This document shows, piece by piece, positions 9,991-21,700 of a stretch of 64,000 nt of DNA. Positions within the stretch are counted from its first letter, which is position 1; each line of letters opens with the position of its first letter. Source of the DNA: Heliocidaris erythrogramma (lineage: Eukaryota > Echinodermata > Echinoidea > Camarodonta > Echinometridae); the NCBI GenBank assembly GCA_025617745.1, contig CM046869.1, positions 12,729,168 to 12,793,167 on the forward strand, given 5' to 3'. The translations under genes and the position numbers were made by a program. Below the pieces are notes generated by a model that did no database searches, had not been told where the DNA came from, and saw only the letters and a program-made list of their open reading frames with translations.

Positions 9991-11963
9991 CACAGGCGTA
10001 GCCAGCATTTTTCAATAAGGGGGCCAGACGTGAAGGATCCGACCGCATAGCCAGGATTTCATGTTAGGGGGAGGCTGTTGTGGGGCACGCTAAGAGTGCG
10101 AAATTGGTGATGGGGAGGGGGATTTTCCCCCTTCTCACGCGAAAGCTCTTATGTTTTACAGCAAATTTGAGAGAAAGACAACGGCTCGTAACATTTTACA
10201 TTTAACATTTAAGGCGGAAAGTTAGTTCGATGCCCTGGCTGCTTTTCATTTATTTGGATGCAATACTGCGCTGTATGTAACATGGGTGGGTGCAGGGATG
10301 GGGAGTTTCCCCCTTCCCGCGCGAAGCGCAAAAGCTCTGACATTTTTATCATTTTTTTAGGCGGAATGTTAGTTCACCGCCCTGGCTGCTTTTCCTTTGG
10401 GGGAGCGAAATTAAGAGATCCTGATAGAAAATAATTATGCGAGGGAGCAAATCGACCGAGCATTGGAAAATTTTCGCATTTCAAAACTTTCCCCTTCCCC
10501 CTTCCCGAGCGAAGCGCGAAAGCTCTGACGTTTTTAGCAAATTTGAGAGAAAGATAACGGCTTGTAGCAAACAACTTTTTAGGCGGAAAGTTATAGTTCG
10601 ACGCCCGGACTGCTTTTCAATTATTTGGACGCAACATTTCACATGCGAGGGAGCGAAGCCAGTGGCGTATCTAGGGATTATCTAGCCCCCCCCCCCCCCC
10701 CCCCCTCCCCCGTGCCCAAACTTAGCTACGTTATTGTACAAGCGAGGGAGCAAAGCGACCTAGCGTCAAATTTTTCATTTTTTCACCCTAAAAAAACGCA
10801 TTTTCTTGTGAATTTTACCCAGGAAATTTGCATTGATAAGCTGTTTTCTATTCTATCACTTCTATAATCGGGAGCAGAACTAACGAAACCCTATAGGCTT
10901 GATAAAGAGTCGAGAAATTAAGCAAGGCGACCTGAAGTTGAGATTTCTTTCAAAAGTTGAACAATTGCAAATGCTGTTTTATACACTTTATCCGATATGG
11001 GGGCGCATTATTTAGCAGGAGTCATATGAAACTTACATGATATAGTGAGCAAAGCAATTACATCTTTATTTTTTCAAACTTTTTGAACCCTTTAAGAACT
11101 ATATACTGGGGGAACGAAATAACGAGATCCTGAAAGAATTTTCGCATTTCAAACCTTCAAACACTAGATTTCTAGTGCATTTACCCTGCGGATTTGGGGG
11201 GCGCGTGATCCATAAAGATTATGAATTTTCTTTCCGCCTATTTTTCTTTCTATCCTTTGCGGTTTTTACGCCCCCTCCAAGTGCTGTCCGGGGCACGTGC
11301 CCCCCCCCCCCCCCACTGCCCCTAGATACAACTCTGAGCGAAGAGACCGAGCGGGGGTGAGAGGGGTATCCCCCTCCTACATCAGGGAATTTTTCCAAAA
11401 TCTGTCTATAAAACTTGCATTTTAGAGCATCCCATAATGGTTTTCAATGAAAAGAAGGAATGCACGGATCTACGCCAATGGACGCAACCCCTTATTTGAG
11501 AGTAACAATGCGAGCGAACAAATTGTCTTCTATATTTTCGCATTGAAGTTATGGCTTTTCTTATTTCCTTACTTTAATCATTGAAGCATGTGATGGTATT
11601 TCAAGATCAAACATCATGAGTTTTGATAATTATTAGTTTTAAGTTAATGTAACATAATTCTTATTTATTTTATCAAAACATATTGGCGGGGGGGGGGGGG
11701 GTGATAATACAGGCCATCCCCCACCTCAATCGACACCCATGGTAACAGGGGTGGGTGCAGGGAGAGGAGAGTTATTTCCTCCCTTCGCGCGAAGCGCGAA
11801 AACTTTGACGTTTTAGCAAATTTTGAGAGCCAGATAATGGCTTGTAACGCCTTTTTAGGCCTTTTACTCTCTTTCCCCGCTTTTTCACTGTTTTTTTTTG
11901 TGGCTGAATAGGGGGGGGGGGGCATGGCCTCCCGGTGCCCCCCCCCCCCTGTCTACGCCAGTG
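9991..11963. mobile_element. hAT-like element with nested relatives
   Basis: Outer ends are CACAGGCGTAGCCAG on the left and CACTGGCGTAGACAG on the right (inverted), with an exact 8-bp duplication CCTTCATT (9983-9990 and 11964-11971). Inside are several diverged copies of a block containing GCGAAGCGCGAAAGCTCTGA and AGCAAATTTGAGAGA (about 10130, 10320, 10505 and 11785) and a nested element at 10660-11336. No transposase frame was recognised. Confidence 0.65.
10660..11336. mobile_element. nested hAT-like element
   Basis: It starts CAGTGGCGTATCTAGGG and ends with the inverted CCCCTAGATACAACTCTG. The flanks are AGCGAAGC (10652-10659) and AGCGAAGA (11337-11344), a 7-of-8 duplication. It lies inside the related element at 9991-11963, so it is the younger insertion. 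Confidence 0.55.
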
Positions 11964-11966
11964 CCT

Positions 11967-12046
11967 TCATTGCTATTATGTAAAAATATGTAGAACAGGT
12001 GTCACATGCATATTCACCTGTTCTACTTATTTTACATAATAGCAAT
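11967..12046. repeat. hairpin
   Basis: ATTGCTATTATGTAAAAATA followed by TGTAGAACAGGT on the left pairs with ACCTGTTCTACTTATT and TTACATAATAGCAAT on the right, around a loop containing ATGCAT. It abuts the right end of the hAT-like element. Confidence 0.5.
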
Positions 12047-12506
12047 AAAGAGATGTTGGAGCTGAATATTTTGTCCGCTCTCTTTTGTCATCGTGTTCCT
12101 AGTGATTGTTACGAATAGGGTCCGGTAGTTTTGAAGACCAAACAGGACAGGGCTTTATGAAAATTATCTTTATTTTTCCATCTCCCAATTTTGTAAACCA
12201 ACAAAAGCATGGGTCTGAAAAAAACAAATAGCAAGATGTGTTGAACATAATACACTTGGGGGTGGTGAATGTTTACGGGGGTGGACAGGTATACAATCTC
12301 TGACAAGCTGCACCAAAACAAAACAGCAAACAAATAAACCAAAAACAAGGAAGGTTCTTACATTTCTCTGATTCATTATATGTCTTCATAAACCCTAACA
12401 AAAACAAACAGAAAAAATAGGTTCTTATATGTTTGCTAAATCTTTTGGAGGGTGATCTTCCCCTGACTCCCCTGTCGCCTAATATTCCCGCCCTGCCTGC
12501 ACTAAC

Positions 12507-12797
12507 CTCTGTAAGAAGTGGTGGTCCCATCTCGGTCCCTGACACATACCCATGTCCCTTCTGCATCGATATCATTACAATTCATCCATGCTGTACTAGT
12601 GGTGATGGAAGGCCTGAGAAGACTGAACTCTTCTGCACTCTCTATGTATAGCAAAGACGGTTCAATCGTGTCTCCGTTACCCAGGGCAACCGCGCTAAGG
12701 GTTCCACAATAGTCATAAGCAACTTGCCAAGTTCTTGTGCCTTGAGCGATCAGAAAACATTTTGTTTTCCCAAAAACCCACCCTCCCGGGCAGATTA
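12507..12797 (-). CDS. gene A, CTLD exon
   Basis: 291 bp, phase 1 at both ends, no stop codon. The translation opens [18 protein letters not shown] and continues through [30 protein letters not shown] and GTWVCV. The Cys-Pro-x-Gly-Trp start, Cys in DYC, Leu-x-x-Ile-x-Ser and the Trp-x-Asn motif are CTLD landmarks. It is about 61% identical by eye to the gene B exon at 45987-46283, which is two codons longer. The acceptor is ATATTTAG and the donor G|GTTAGT. Confidence 0.85.
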
Positions 12798-15700
12798 CTA
12801 AATATAAGATTGAAAATGAAAAGACAACTTACTCTCTTAATATAGATGAGTGTAAATCCATTAGTTTTAGGAGTCATATTAGGGATCGCTTCCTTTTGGA
12901 GTGGAATCCATTCCAAATGAGTGGTTGAATTGCTCTTTTGAGAGTGGATTGCACTTCAAATGAAACAATACCAAATAAGACCCCCAAAAGGTGGATTTCC
13001 ACTCTATACATTTTTTTAAGAGCACATGGAATAGGGCGGAATGTAAAAAATTGTATTAGAAAATTATTTGATAGCACTGTTGGTCTTTAGATAGGCCTAA
13101 ATAATTAATTTGATTCCTTTAAACCGTAGACATTACTGCACCAAATCTAAAAAAAATAGATATTTAAGAGTTGTGATTACAAAAATAAGCCTTCTATATG
13201 AACCATCTCTAAAATTTAAAAGTCCGAAAATTTGTAGTTGAAGACGAATCACCTTATGAATTGCTCTCCATTTGATGGTAGCTTGTTCGTGACATTGTTG
13301 AACCAGAATGATAATTAGGCAGTATGACTTTTTAAGACAGATTTGATATAATATGCACTCAAAATTCTTCTATAAAAATAATATGAAACTGAAATTTATT
13401 CAAAGCTTGATATTGATTGAACATAATGTTCAAAATAAATAACATACGATTTTCGCAGTGTAATCCTCCGTATTCTTCCGGGCAGGAGCAGCTATATCCA
13501 TCAAGTTCTTCTAAACAGGTCCCTCCATTTTGACATCTCTGTGAGTGACATGCTATATCAATCAAGAAGAGGGAGATAGTAAAGAACTCAGTAGTAATAC
13601 ACAAATCTACAAAATAGAGGGGCAGCAAAGTTTGCACAAAATAGAGGGACGAGGGTAGATTAATAAACAGGATAGCAATAGGAGAGGTGTCGTAATCGAG
13701 TGGTTTAAACACTCTTTTTTTAAATGCGAAGGTTATGGGTTCGCATGTCGGCGCAGTACTGATGTCCTTTGCAAGATACTAATCTACATTGGCCATTCTC
13801 CTCCCAGGTGTTTAATGGGTACCAGGTCATGCTGGCAGGAAAGAAATTCTTAAATGTTGTATATCAGTTACCTAGGTGTAAGCGGGGCAATATTGAAGCG
13901 CTTTAAGCAAAATTTCTTTTATCCAGAATCATCTTACAAAAATACAAGGAGTTAATAATATTAACATAGGGGGAAAAAATAGCGGTCATAATCTAAAAAG
14001 ATATATACATTTTAAAATATAGAATGCATGGCGGATCACAAACAAAAATAGTATACTTTGAGAGTAACATCCAATATTAGCCTTACTTCCTCGTCAAGAA
14101 AGAGAGAGAGAGAGAGAGAAACATTTTCATTCAAAAGATGCTTAAGATCATGCTTTCACTATACACTCCCTTTAATTGAGCAATGGCATTGCACCAAAGC
14201 ACCTGTTTCATGGACGCTCGAAATAAACTGGTGTTTTGTTCCAAATATCTTTCGTGATAATAGATTGTCCTCATCTTTTGAGTAATTTCTTTAGGAACTT
14301 TAAACTTTCTAAATGCTGTGTCTTAACTCTTATCGTTGCCGTATAAATTTGGTAGCTAAATCATACCTTTTGACACCTATAGACAGCCAGAAGAACCACA
14401 ATCAGGAAGTAGGCGATAGGATCTTTGATCAAAACAAGAACCCCCCGATTTTCAGATGTGGTCTTTATAACGAGGACGCCCATGGACCTAGAAATTAAGT
14501 TTGGCTCACACGAGGCGTCATAAGGACTACGTCAGTGACCTGACTTGTACGTTCTTTTGAAAGAATGATATAGTTAAAATGTGATTGCAAAACAGTGCAA
14601 ACAAAACTTTTAATAACTGTATATGGGCTCATTGCCTTCACAGGTTCGATTAGCGCAGGTAATAGGGACTTTTCGATTTTGCACGTTCACTAGTCGACTG
14701 CGGCGTGCGGTAATTCAATGGACTGCTCTGTGTTTATGGTATACAAAGCCGGTGAAGCGAGGCACCACGCATTGTGCAAGAACGGCTCACTCGTCCACTG
14801 CCCTGTGGACATACGCGTTTTGGGTGGAAATCCTGGTCGTCCTCAAGGCAGTGAGCCGCTCTTGCACAAAGTGTGGTGCCTCGCTTCACCGGCTTTGTAT
14901 AGCATAAACACAAAGCAGTCCATTGAATTACCGCAAGTCGCAGTCGACTAGTGAACGTGCAAAATCGAAAAGTCCCTACTAATGCAGTCGTACTGACGTC
15001 TCGTGTGAGCCGGACTTAATACCCGCTGAACACGATTTCATTAATACCTGTGTTAATTATGCATCTGAAGGCAATGAGCCCATACGTCAGTCATTTTTTT
15101 TTTTGTTCGATGTCACTCACACCGAGCGCGTTAAAGATTGCACTAATACCTGACGTCAAACCTACGTCAGGTATAAATGACGCCTCGTAGGTGAGCCGGT
15201 GTAGCGGCACACACGGTTCTCCGGAAGATACCGTATCCGCCGGCAGATATCGTTCTACCTCGGAACTATATCTGCCGGATAAGGTGTATTGTATATTGGC
15301 AGATTTGTACGAGACACTCTCGTGCCTAAATAATAGACCTGTCTAATTGATTCAAATTTATGGATGTTTCTTTCCTGGGGACCTAGTAACGAGGTATTCC
15401 ATTAATGAATGCACTACAATACTTGGAATCCAGTTTGCATACATTATTTGTTGCTATGTCTAGGTACGATATCTTCGGGGTTGGAACATGATCCGCCGGC
15501 AGATAGTGTTCTTGGCCGTTTTTAGAACGGTATTTGCCGATCCCCGTATCTTCCGCTACACCGGCATGAAGTTATCAATAAACCGTACCGTATTCGCAGT
15601 TTATTCCTCCGTATCCTTCCAGGCAAGAACAGCTATACCCATCGAGTTCCTCTGTGCAGGAGCCTCCATTTCTACACGGCTGGGAATAACACGCTACGTA

Positions 15701-18700
15701 GAGCAAATAATTTTTTTATAGAAGTTTACTTCAATGTAACCTTGGTTAATCTACCAAACCAAACCAACTTTTTTATCTTCTTTATAATGTACTTTAAGAT
15801 ATTCAAGATGTTCAAGAAGGAAAAAAAGCGGCCCCTCATGGAGAAAATCAAGATGGCGTCAAAGGTGATGAAAATGGGCTTTTACTCAATTTCTTTTGAC
15901 ATCTTCCCCTGTAACATTATACATGATTATTAGATTTCATTGAAACGTCGTCATCGTATTTAGAATTATATTCCTCACATTTTGATACCAACTAAACGTA
16001 TTTACCTTACTGACCGTTACCATGGCAACCGTCTGTTTCAATACAAACCAACATGGCTTTGAGAAGTTTTTGATATTTTGGGGGCTTCAAATTGCTTCGG
16101 TTTTTGAACTTTAGTTTTAATATGGGTTTGATACAATATTTAGTCAGAAGAAAGATATCATACATAGTGGTGTGGCATAGCAACAAATTCGAGGCCAATT
16201 ATGCATTTTATGATTAAAGCACCAAATTTGGCACACAGGTAGATGGATATGTCCTAAGCAAACATGGATATTGATCCACCTGGAATTTGGGCCCCGGGGC
16301 CAGTTGTGCCCGTTTTTCAAAATGGTTGCCACGGGTCATTTTTCTGTATATTTGGTCAAAAAATGATATATTTTTACAAACTTTTAAATTTAATTAATTG
16401 TGTTGTCATGATATTTAAGTTTCCAGGTCTCGAAATTCTGGAAAAAGCTTTAGGTGCCCATTTTTCCCCAAAAATCCAAATTGTATGCATAAAATGTTTG
16501 ATAAAATTATTGCATTGCAGAATATATTTGAAATTATCTTAATTGTAATCACGAAAACATTACCCTATTTAAAATCGACAAAATAGGTGGCTAAGGTGCC
16601 CATTGTGCCCCATTCTGAGAAAGGGCCCAAAATATATGTTCAAAATAAAATGTTATCTTATCCTGAAAAGTCCATTTTGTGATAGAAGCACCAAACCTGG
16701 CGCACATGTACATCTAAGTAAATGTGTTGAGAAAGTGTATATTCAGCCATCTCAAAGTGGGTCCTTTAGGCCTGTTCTGCCCAGTTTTCAGACTGGCTGC
16801 CACAGGGTATTTTTCATGTATAATTTTTCAAATATCAATATAGTAGAGTAAATTTAGATTTAATGAAATATTTTTGATTTATATTTCAAATTTTCAGTAA
16901 GGGCATATTTGAACACCAGTGTAAGATAGAGTCATGAATCGTAGACTATGTGAACAATAATTCTGATTGTGATTAGGCAAAATTGGCAAAATACGTGGCA
17001 CGGTCAAACATGTGCCCATTCTGAAAAAGGGCCCAAAATATACAAATGTGTGTTAATAAGATTTCAAATCTTTTATTTCATTTTTAAATTCGTAGACAAC
17101 TAGTTTTCAAGACCATACGACACGCCCTATTCAAATTAGGCACATGGGCAATGTGATCATTGTTTATTTAGTTCACCGCTTATCATCGAAAATTTAAGGA
17201 TTGCCCATGCATATAACATGAACTGCATATCATGCCAAATGTCGCGCTTGGCTGTGCTAGTTGTCTGGCCCCATGACATAACTGGTAATTGATTTAAAGA
17301 CCTCAGCCTGACCCAAAGCAACCATATATTGACGTAAAGCTTAGTAAACAAAGAATATAATTACCCTGGGTATTCATAAATTTTCGTCTCCGTTTATCCA
17401 TAAAAAATAAAAAAGATAATTTTTTTGGTCCGCCCCCTCCCTATGGCGTAACAACAGAGGAAGCTGCAGGGGGTCGCTAGACGTGTGACGACATGTCATG
17501 TATACAGCTCCGAGTGCGTCTACACGATATGTCGTCATCAAATTTTCACCCCCCGCAAAGTAGCGTTCCTCAGAGACGGGGCCCTCGTCAGAAAAACCAC
17601 CGGGGCTCAACATTCGGGACGCTGTTACTCATTCCACAGGAAACGGAATCTCATGAAGTTGGTTTCACTTTGTTCAGAAAATATATAGCTCCCCGTGGAT
17701 GAATAAAGGGTATATTTCAAAATTCGGTCAGGCTGAGGTCTTTTATAAATGTACGTCTATGATGAGTTATAGCGCTCTAAAGTTGACACTTTGATTTTAG
17801 CTAAAGTAGAAAAACGATAAATAAATTGGTTACTAAGTGCTGCCCTAACAATGGTAACAAAAAGAATGGATTGTTTCGGTAGTACATGCTATTGTCATGC
17901 GGATGAATATTTCAATAGGAAGTGCGATGTCAGATGATTCAGTACGATCATATTTTAGTGATATAAAATTGTTTATTGGTTACCGTCAGGCCATCAGTGA
18001 AATAACATGGGGCCTCTATTCACGTGATAGACAAGATTTACACTCTAAAACATGTAGATACTTGGTGGTAGGGTTAAAAAAGAAAAATTGTGCCCGCACC
18101 CCCTCAGTTCTACAGAGAGGTCCCCTGAACATATTGATACTAAACTGTCTTTAACATCAATCTGGTCTGGTTGACCCCCAAAATTGGGTCCCCTGTAACA
18201 TTTCCAAGCACTTTAAAGATTAAAACGAGCATAGTCTTACGAGACGAGATGAGGAGGGGTGCCGGCTAGGGGCTGAAAGTAAAGTTTACATTCGGGCAAG
18301 AGGCGTCAGCCCCCCCCCCCCCCGGTCAGCTGTAGACAAAGTTCATCGGTTGGTCTCACACAGTGCATTTCACGCCACTCTACATTTTGACTTTCTTCAT
18401 TTCAGCATTGCAAAAATCTTTTGCTACGAAAGATCCTTCTAAACTTAGGTGACGTTTTGAGACTTTTTTTTCCTCTTTTGATTAAAAAGTGATTTAACAC
18501 AATATTTTTTGCTACCCTGTTTATCTTATGTTAAAAAAATTTCCTTACTTAAGCTTTACCATTTCAGTAGCTGAAATAGCAGAACTGAAAGCAAAAAAAA
18601 TGTGACCTTTTGATATTTTTTTCTCTGTTTTTGTACAAAGTGGTCAAAATGCAATATTTCTTATTCTATTTGTATATCTTTTTTTCTCTCCTTTTATATG

Positions 18701-21700
18701 TTATTAAGCTTTACTATTTACCTTAAAAAGCAGAACTGAAAGTAAATAAAGTTGAAAAACAATATGAAATGTAGGAAATGAGCATTTTAAAGGTTGTGAG
18801 CCGTGTGTGCTGTAATGGCGTGATCCTACATGTATACAATTGTAATAGAATAGCCTAATTGGAGTACCCTAAACGTCTTTGGGCTAAGTAAAGTATGTAA
18901 TAATTTGTTGTACTGTAAAATACATTTATTTAGTTTGCACATGCTGGTCGACATATTAGAACAGGAACTATATCTCTAGTATGATACAGTATAATTGATT
19001 AGTAGGTTACAATAAGAATCTAAAGCTAAAGAACTGCACTTGGTATTTAATTCAGGGGGCAGTTATCCAGGGGGTAGTTGACCAGTGATGATAGTCGATG
19101 GGAAAGTGCGTAGACTGAAAAACAAATTGTTTTTCAACCATATTTCTTGCTTTGTAGGTCCGTTACTAGAGGGTTAGACTAGTTTTTTTTTTTTTTTTTT
19201 TTTTTTGCCCATTTCAAAGAAGGCCGTCTTTGCCCAATCACAATCACATATTTGTAAACAAATTTTTAGGCATTTTACTCCCAGTGTTAAAGATCGCATG
19301 CTCGATCTGTAATGAAAAACACAAGTAAGAAAAAATTGGAACCAGCGGGATTCGAACCTGTCATCTACTGCTTGCCGGGCAGCGACTTAACCACCAGGCT
19401 ATTCTGGTTCACGGCCAAGTCACGATGAACTGGAATCAAATACCCAAGATCCTCTTCTTTCTGACTCATTAATAACTTTAACACTGGGAGTAAAAATGCC
19501 TAAAAACTTGTTTACAAATTAAATTCCTCCCATCAAGCTTCTTCGTTTACTAACCACAATCACATAGTTTACGATTCATAATTCTATCTTACGCTGGTGT
19601 TCAAATAGGCCCAAAATGGCAAACAAATTACTTTCCAGGAATTTGGAGGCCTGGAAATTTCAAATATGAATCAAAATTATTTCATTAAATCTAATTTGCT
19701 CTAATATATTGATATTTGACAAATTATACATGAAAGATATTCTGTGGCGGCCAGTCTGAAAACTAGGCAGAACAGGCCTAAAGGACCCACTTTGAGATGG
19801 CTCAATATACACTTTCTCTCATAACACATTTACTTGTATGTACATGTGCGCCAGGTTTGGTGCTTCTATCACAAAATGCACTAATCAGATTAAGATAATA
19901 CGTTATTTTAAACATACATTTATAATACATACAGGATAATGTTATCCGATCATAATTAAGATAATTTCAAATATATTCTGCAATGCAATAATTTTATCAA
20001 ACATTTTATGTATAAAATTTGCTTATTTGGAGAGAAAAAAATGACACATAAAGCTTTTTCCAGTTTGAGACCTGGAAACTTAAATACGATTACAACGCAA
20101 TTATTTAAACTTACATTTTGTAAAAATATATTAATTTTTGACCAAATATACAGTAAAAATTCCGGGTGGCTCAATATCCATGTTTGCTTAGAACATTTTC
20201 ACCTACCTGTGTGCCAAATTTGGTGCTTTTATCATAAAATGCACAATTGGCCTGGAATTTGTTGCTATGCTGCCCCACTACATGTGTAATGCCGAAAGTT
20301 CATTATTCCAAAATGTAATAGAACCTATGATAAACGAACCTTAAAAAAAAAGGAGTACCCCCTGACATGTCAATGAAATATCATGAAATCTACCGCCTAT
20401 CAAATGGTTCCGTCTGCATGATCTGAAATGAAAACCAATTAATAAGTGCTCTCTAGTGTAACTAACTGATAGCCATTGTATTGGACATTAATTCCCTAAA
20501 AATTCAAACGATTAGCCTTTCATGCTTAGCGGGAGAAGTAGGCGTAATTTTTATCGTATTATTTTTTTTAGCTTAATGACCACACGGTTAAGTTCAAAGG
20601 GACGTGTTTGAAAGGATTTTATCAACAGTGGCGGCACCAGGATTTTTAAAGTGGGGGGGGGGGCAAATGGGGGGCAAAAGAAAATGCTGGGGGGCAAGGG
20701 CAGACAAAAATTTTTTCCACCCTTTTATCTTTTTTCACTCCGAAAATTATTGGGGGGCAACTGGGGGAGCAAAGCTTCTGAATGGGGGGGGGGGGGGGGG
20801 GGCAAATGCCCCCATGCCCCCCCCCCCCCCCTGGTGCCGCCACTGTTTATCCAGTGTAAAAATTTGCTATACCTGGATGCGCACAATACAAGTTCGTTTT
20901 GTCTCTCGCTTCTTCTGGCGTTCTGACGTCATATTCAGGATGGTCACGTGGTAGATACTTGGGAACCAACTTGACTACCTCCCCAGTTTGTTCAGAGACG
21001 CCATAGGGACAGATGTCCGTAGGTATAAGAGGGCATGTTCCATCACCAAAAGTACCTGTTACACAATGTAGGATCGATCATATCGATGAAGTTAGCGTAT
21101 GCAAATTATGAGCAAAAAGGGCTCATTTTATTTCCAGTACCTGAAATGGCACTTTCCCTGCAACCAGTGGGCTGTTTTGCATGGACATATTCAAAGTTAT
21201 GTAAGACAAGAAATATTAATGCTATGTTTATTCAATTATCTACAAAGATAAATGGATAGTTCTTCAACACAGACATACCTTGTTTAAGTTACCATTTAAA
21301 GAATAAGAAGGATAGATTTTTTTCCTTCGGCTCCATTAAACCCACTGAAATTCTTCTAATCACTATCGTATGTGGAAACAACAGTACTATAGACTCACTG
21401 AACCAAAAAATAAACACAACAACAAACGAACTCACCATGAATGTACTGCTTCAATAGGAAGAGTAGAACTGCAACCTTCAAATGCTATTTAAATAATTAG
21501 AAATATAATACAATAGAAAATTACGTAACATGCAATAGTACATGAAATCTTACCTGACCAGCTGGGTCAAAACTTACAATTCTATATTCATTGGATAAAT
21601 CCTCACAAATGCGTTTAAAAATTGATTAAAATTTTATCAATCTTTATCCTGTATAACATAATGTCCTCCTCACACGGAGCAGAGTACACCCTTTCAAATA

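Larger units (their letters stand above)
16150..20285. repeat. pair of inverted 0.85-kb repeats, 4.1 kb in total
   Basis: The left copy (about 16150-17040) and right copy (about 19215-20285) are inverted and diverged: GCACCAAATTTGGCACACAGG near 16221 is read as its complement near 20205, and AAGCACCAAACCTGGCGCACATG as its complement near 19855. Each arm itself holds two diverged units of about 0.5 kb with the word AGCACCAAA-TGGC-CACA. The 2.1 kb between the arms has no recognised gene. The whole lies in the 5.2-kb gene A intron 15694-20872. Confidence 0.6.

Noticed and set aside
12273-12712. Frames on both strands over 12433-12712
   Set aside because: Shadows of the gene A CTLD exon in other frames.
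21550-21640. Strong minus-strand donor CAG|GTAAGA at about 21556 as the first exon of gene A
   Set aside because: The frame that joins to CAT has no ATG before an upstream stop; no equivalent in gene B.
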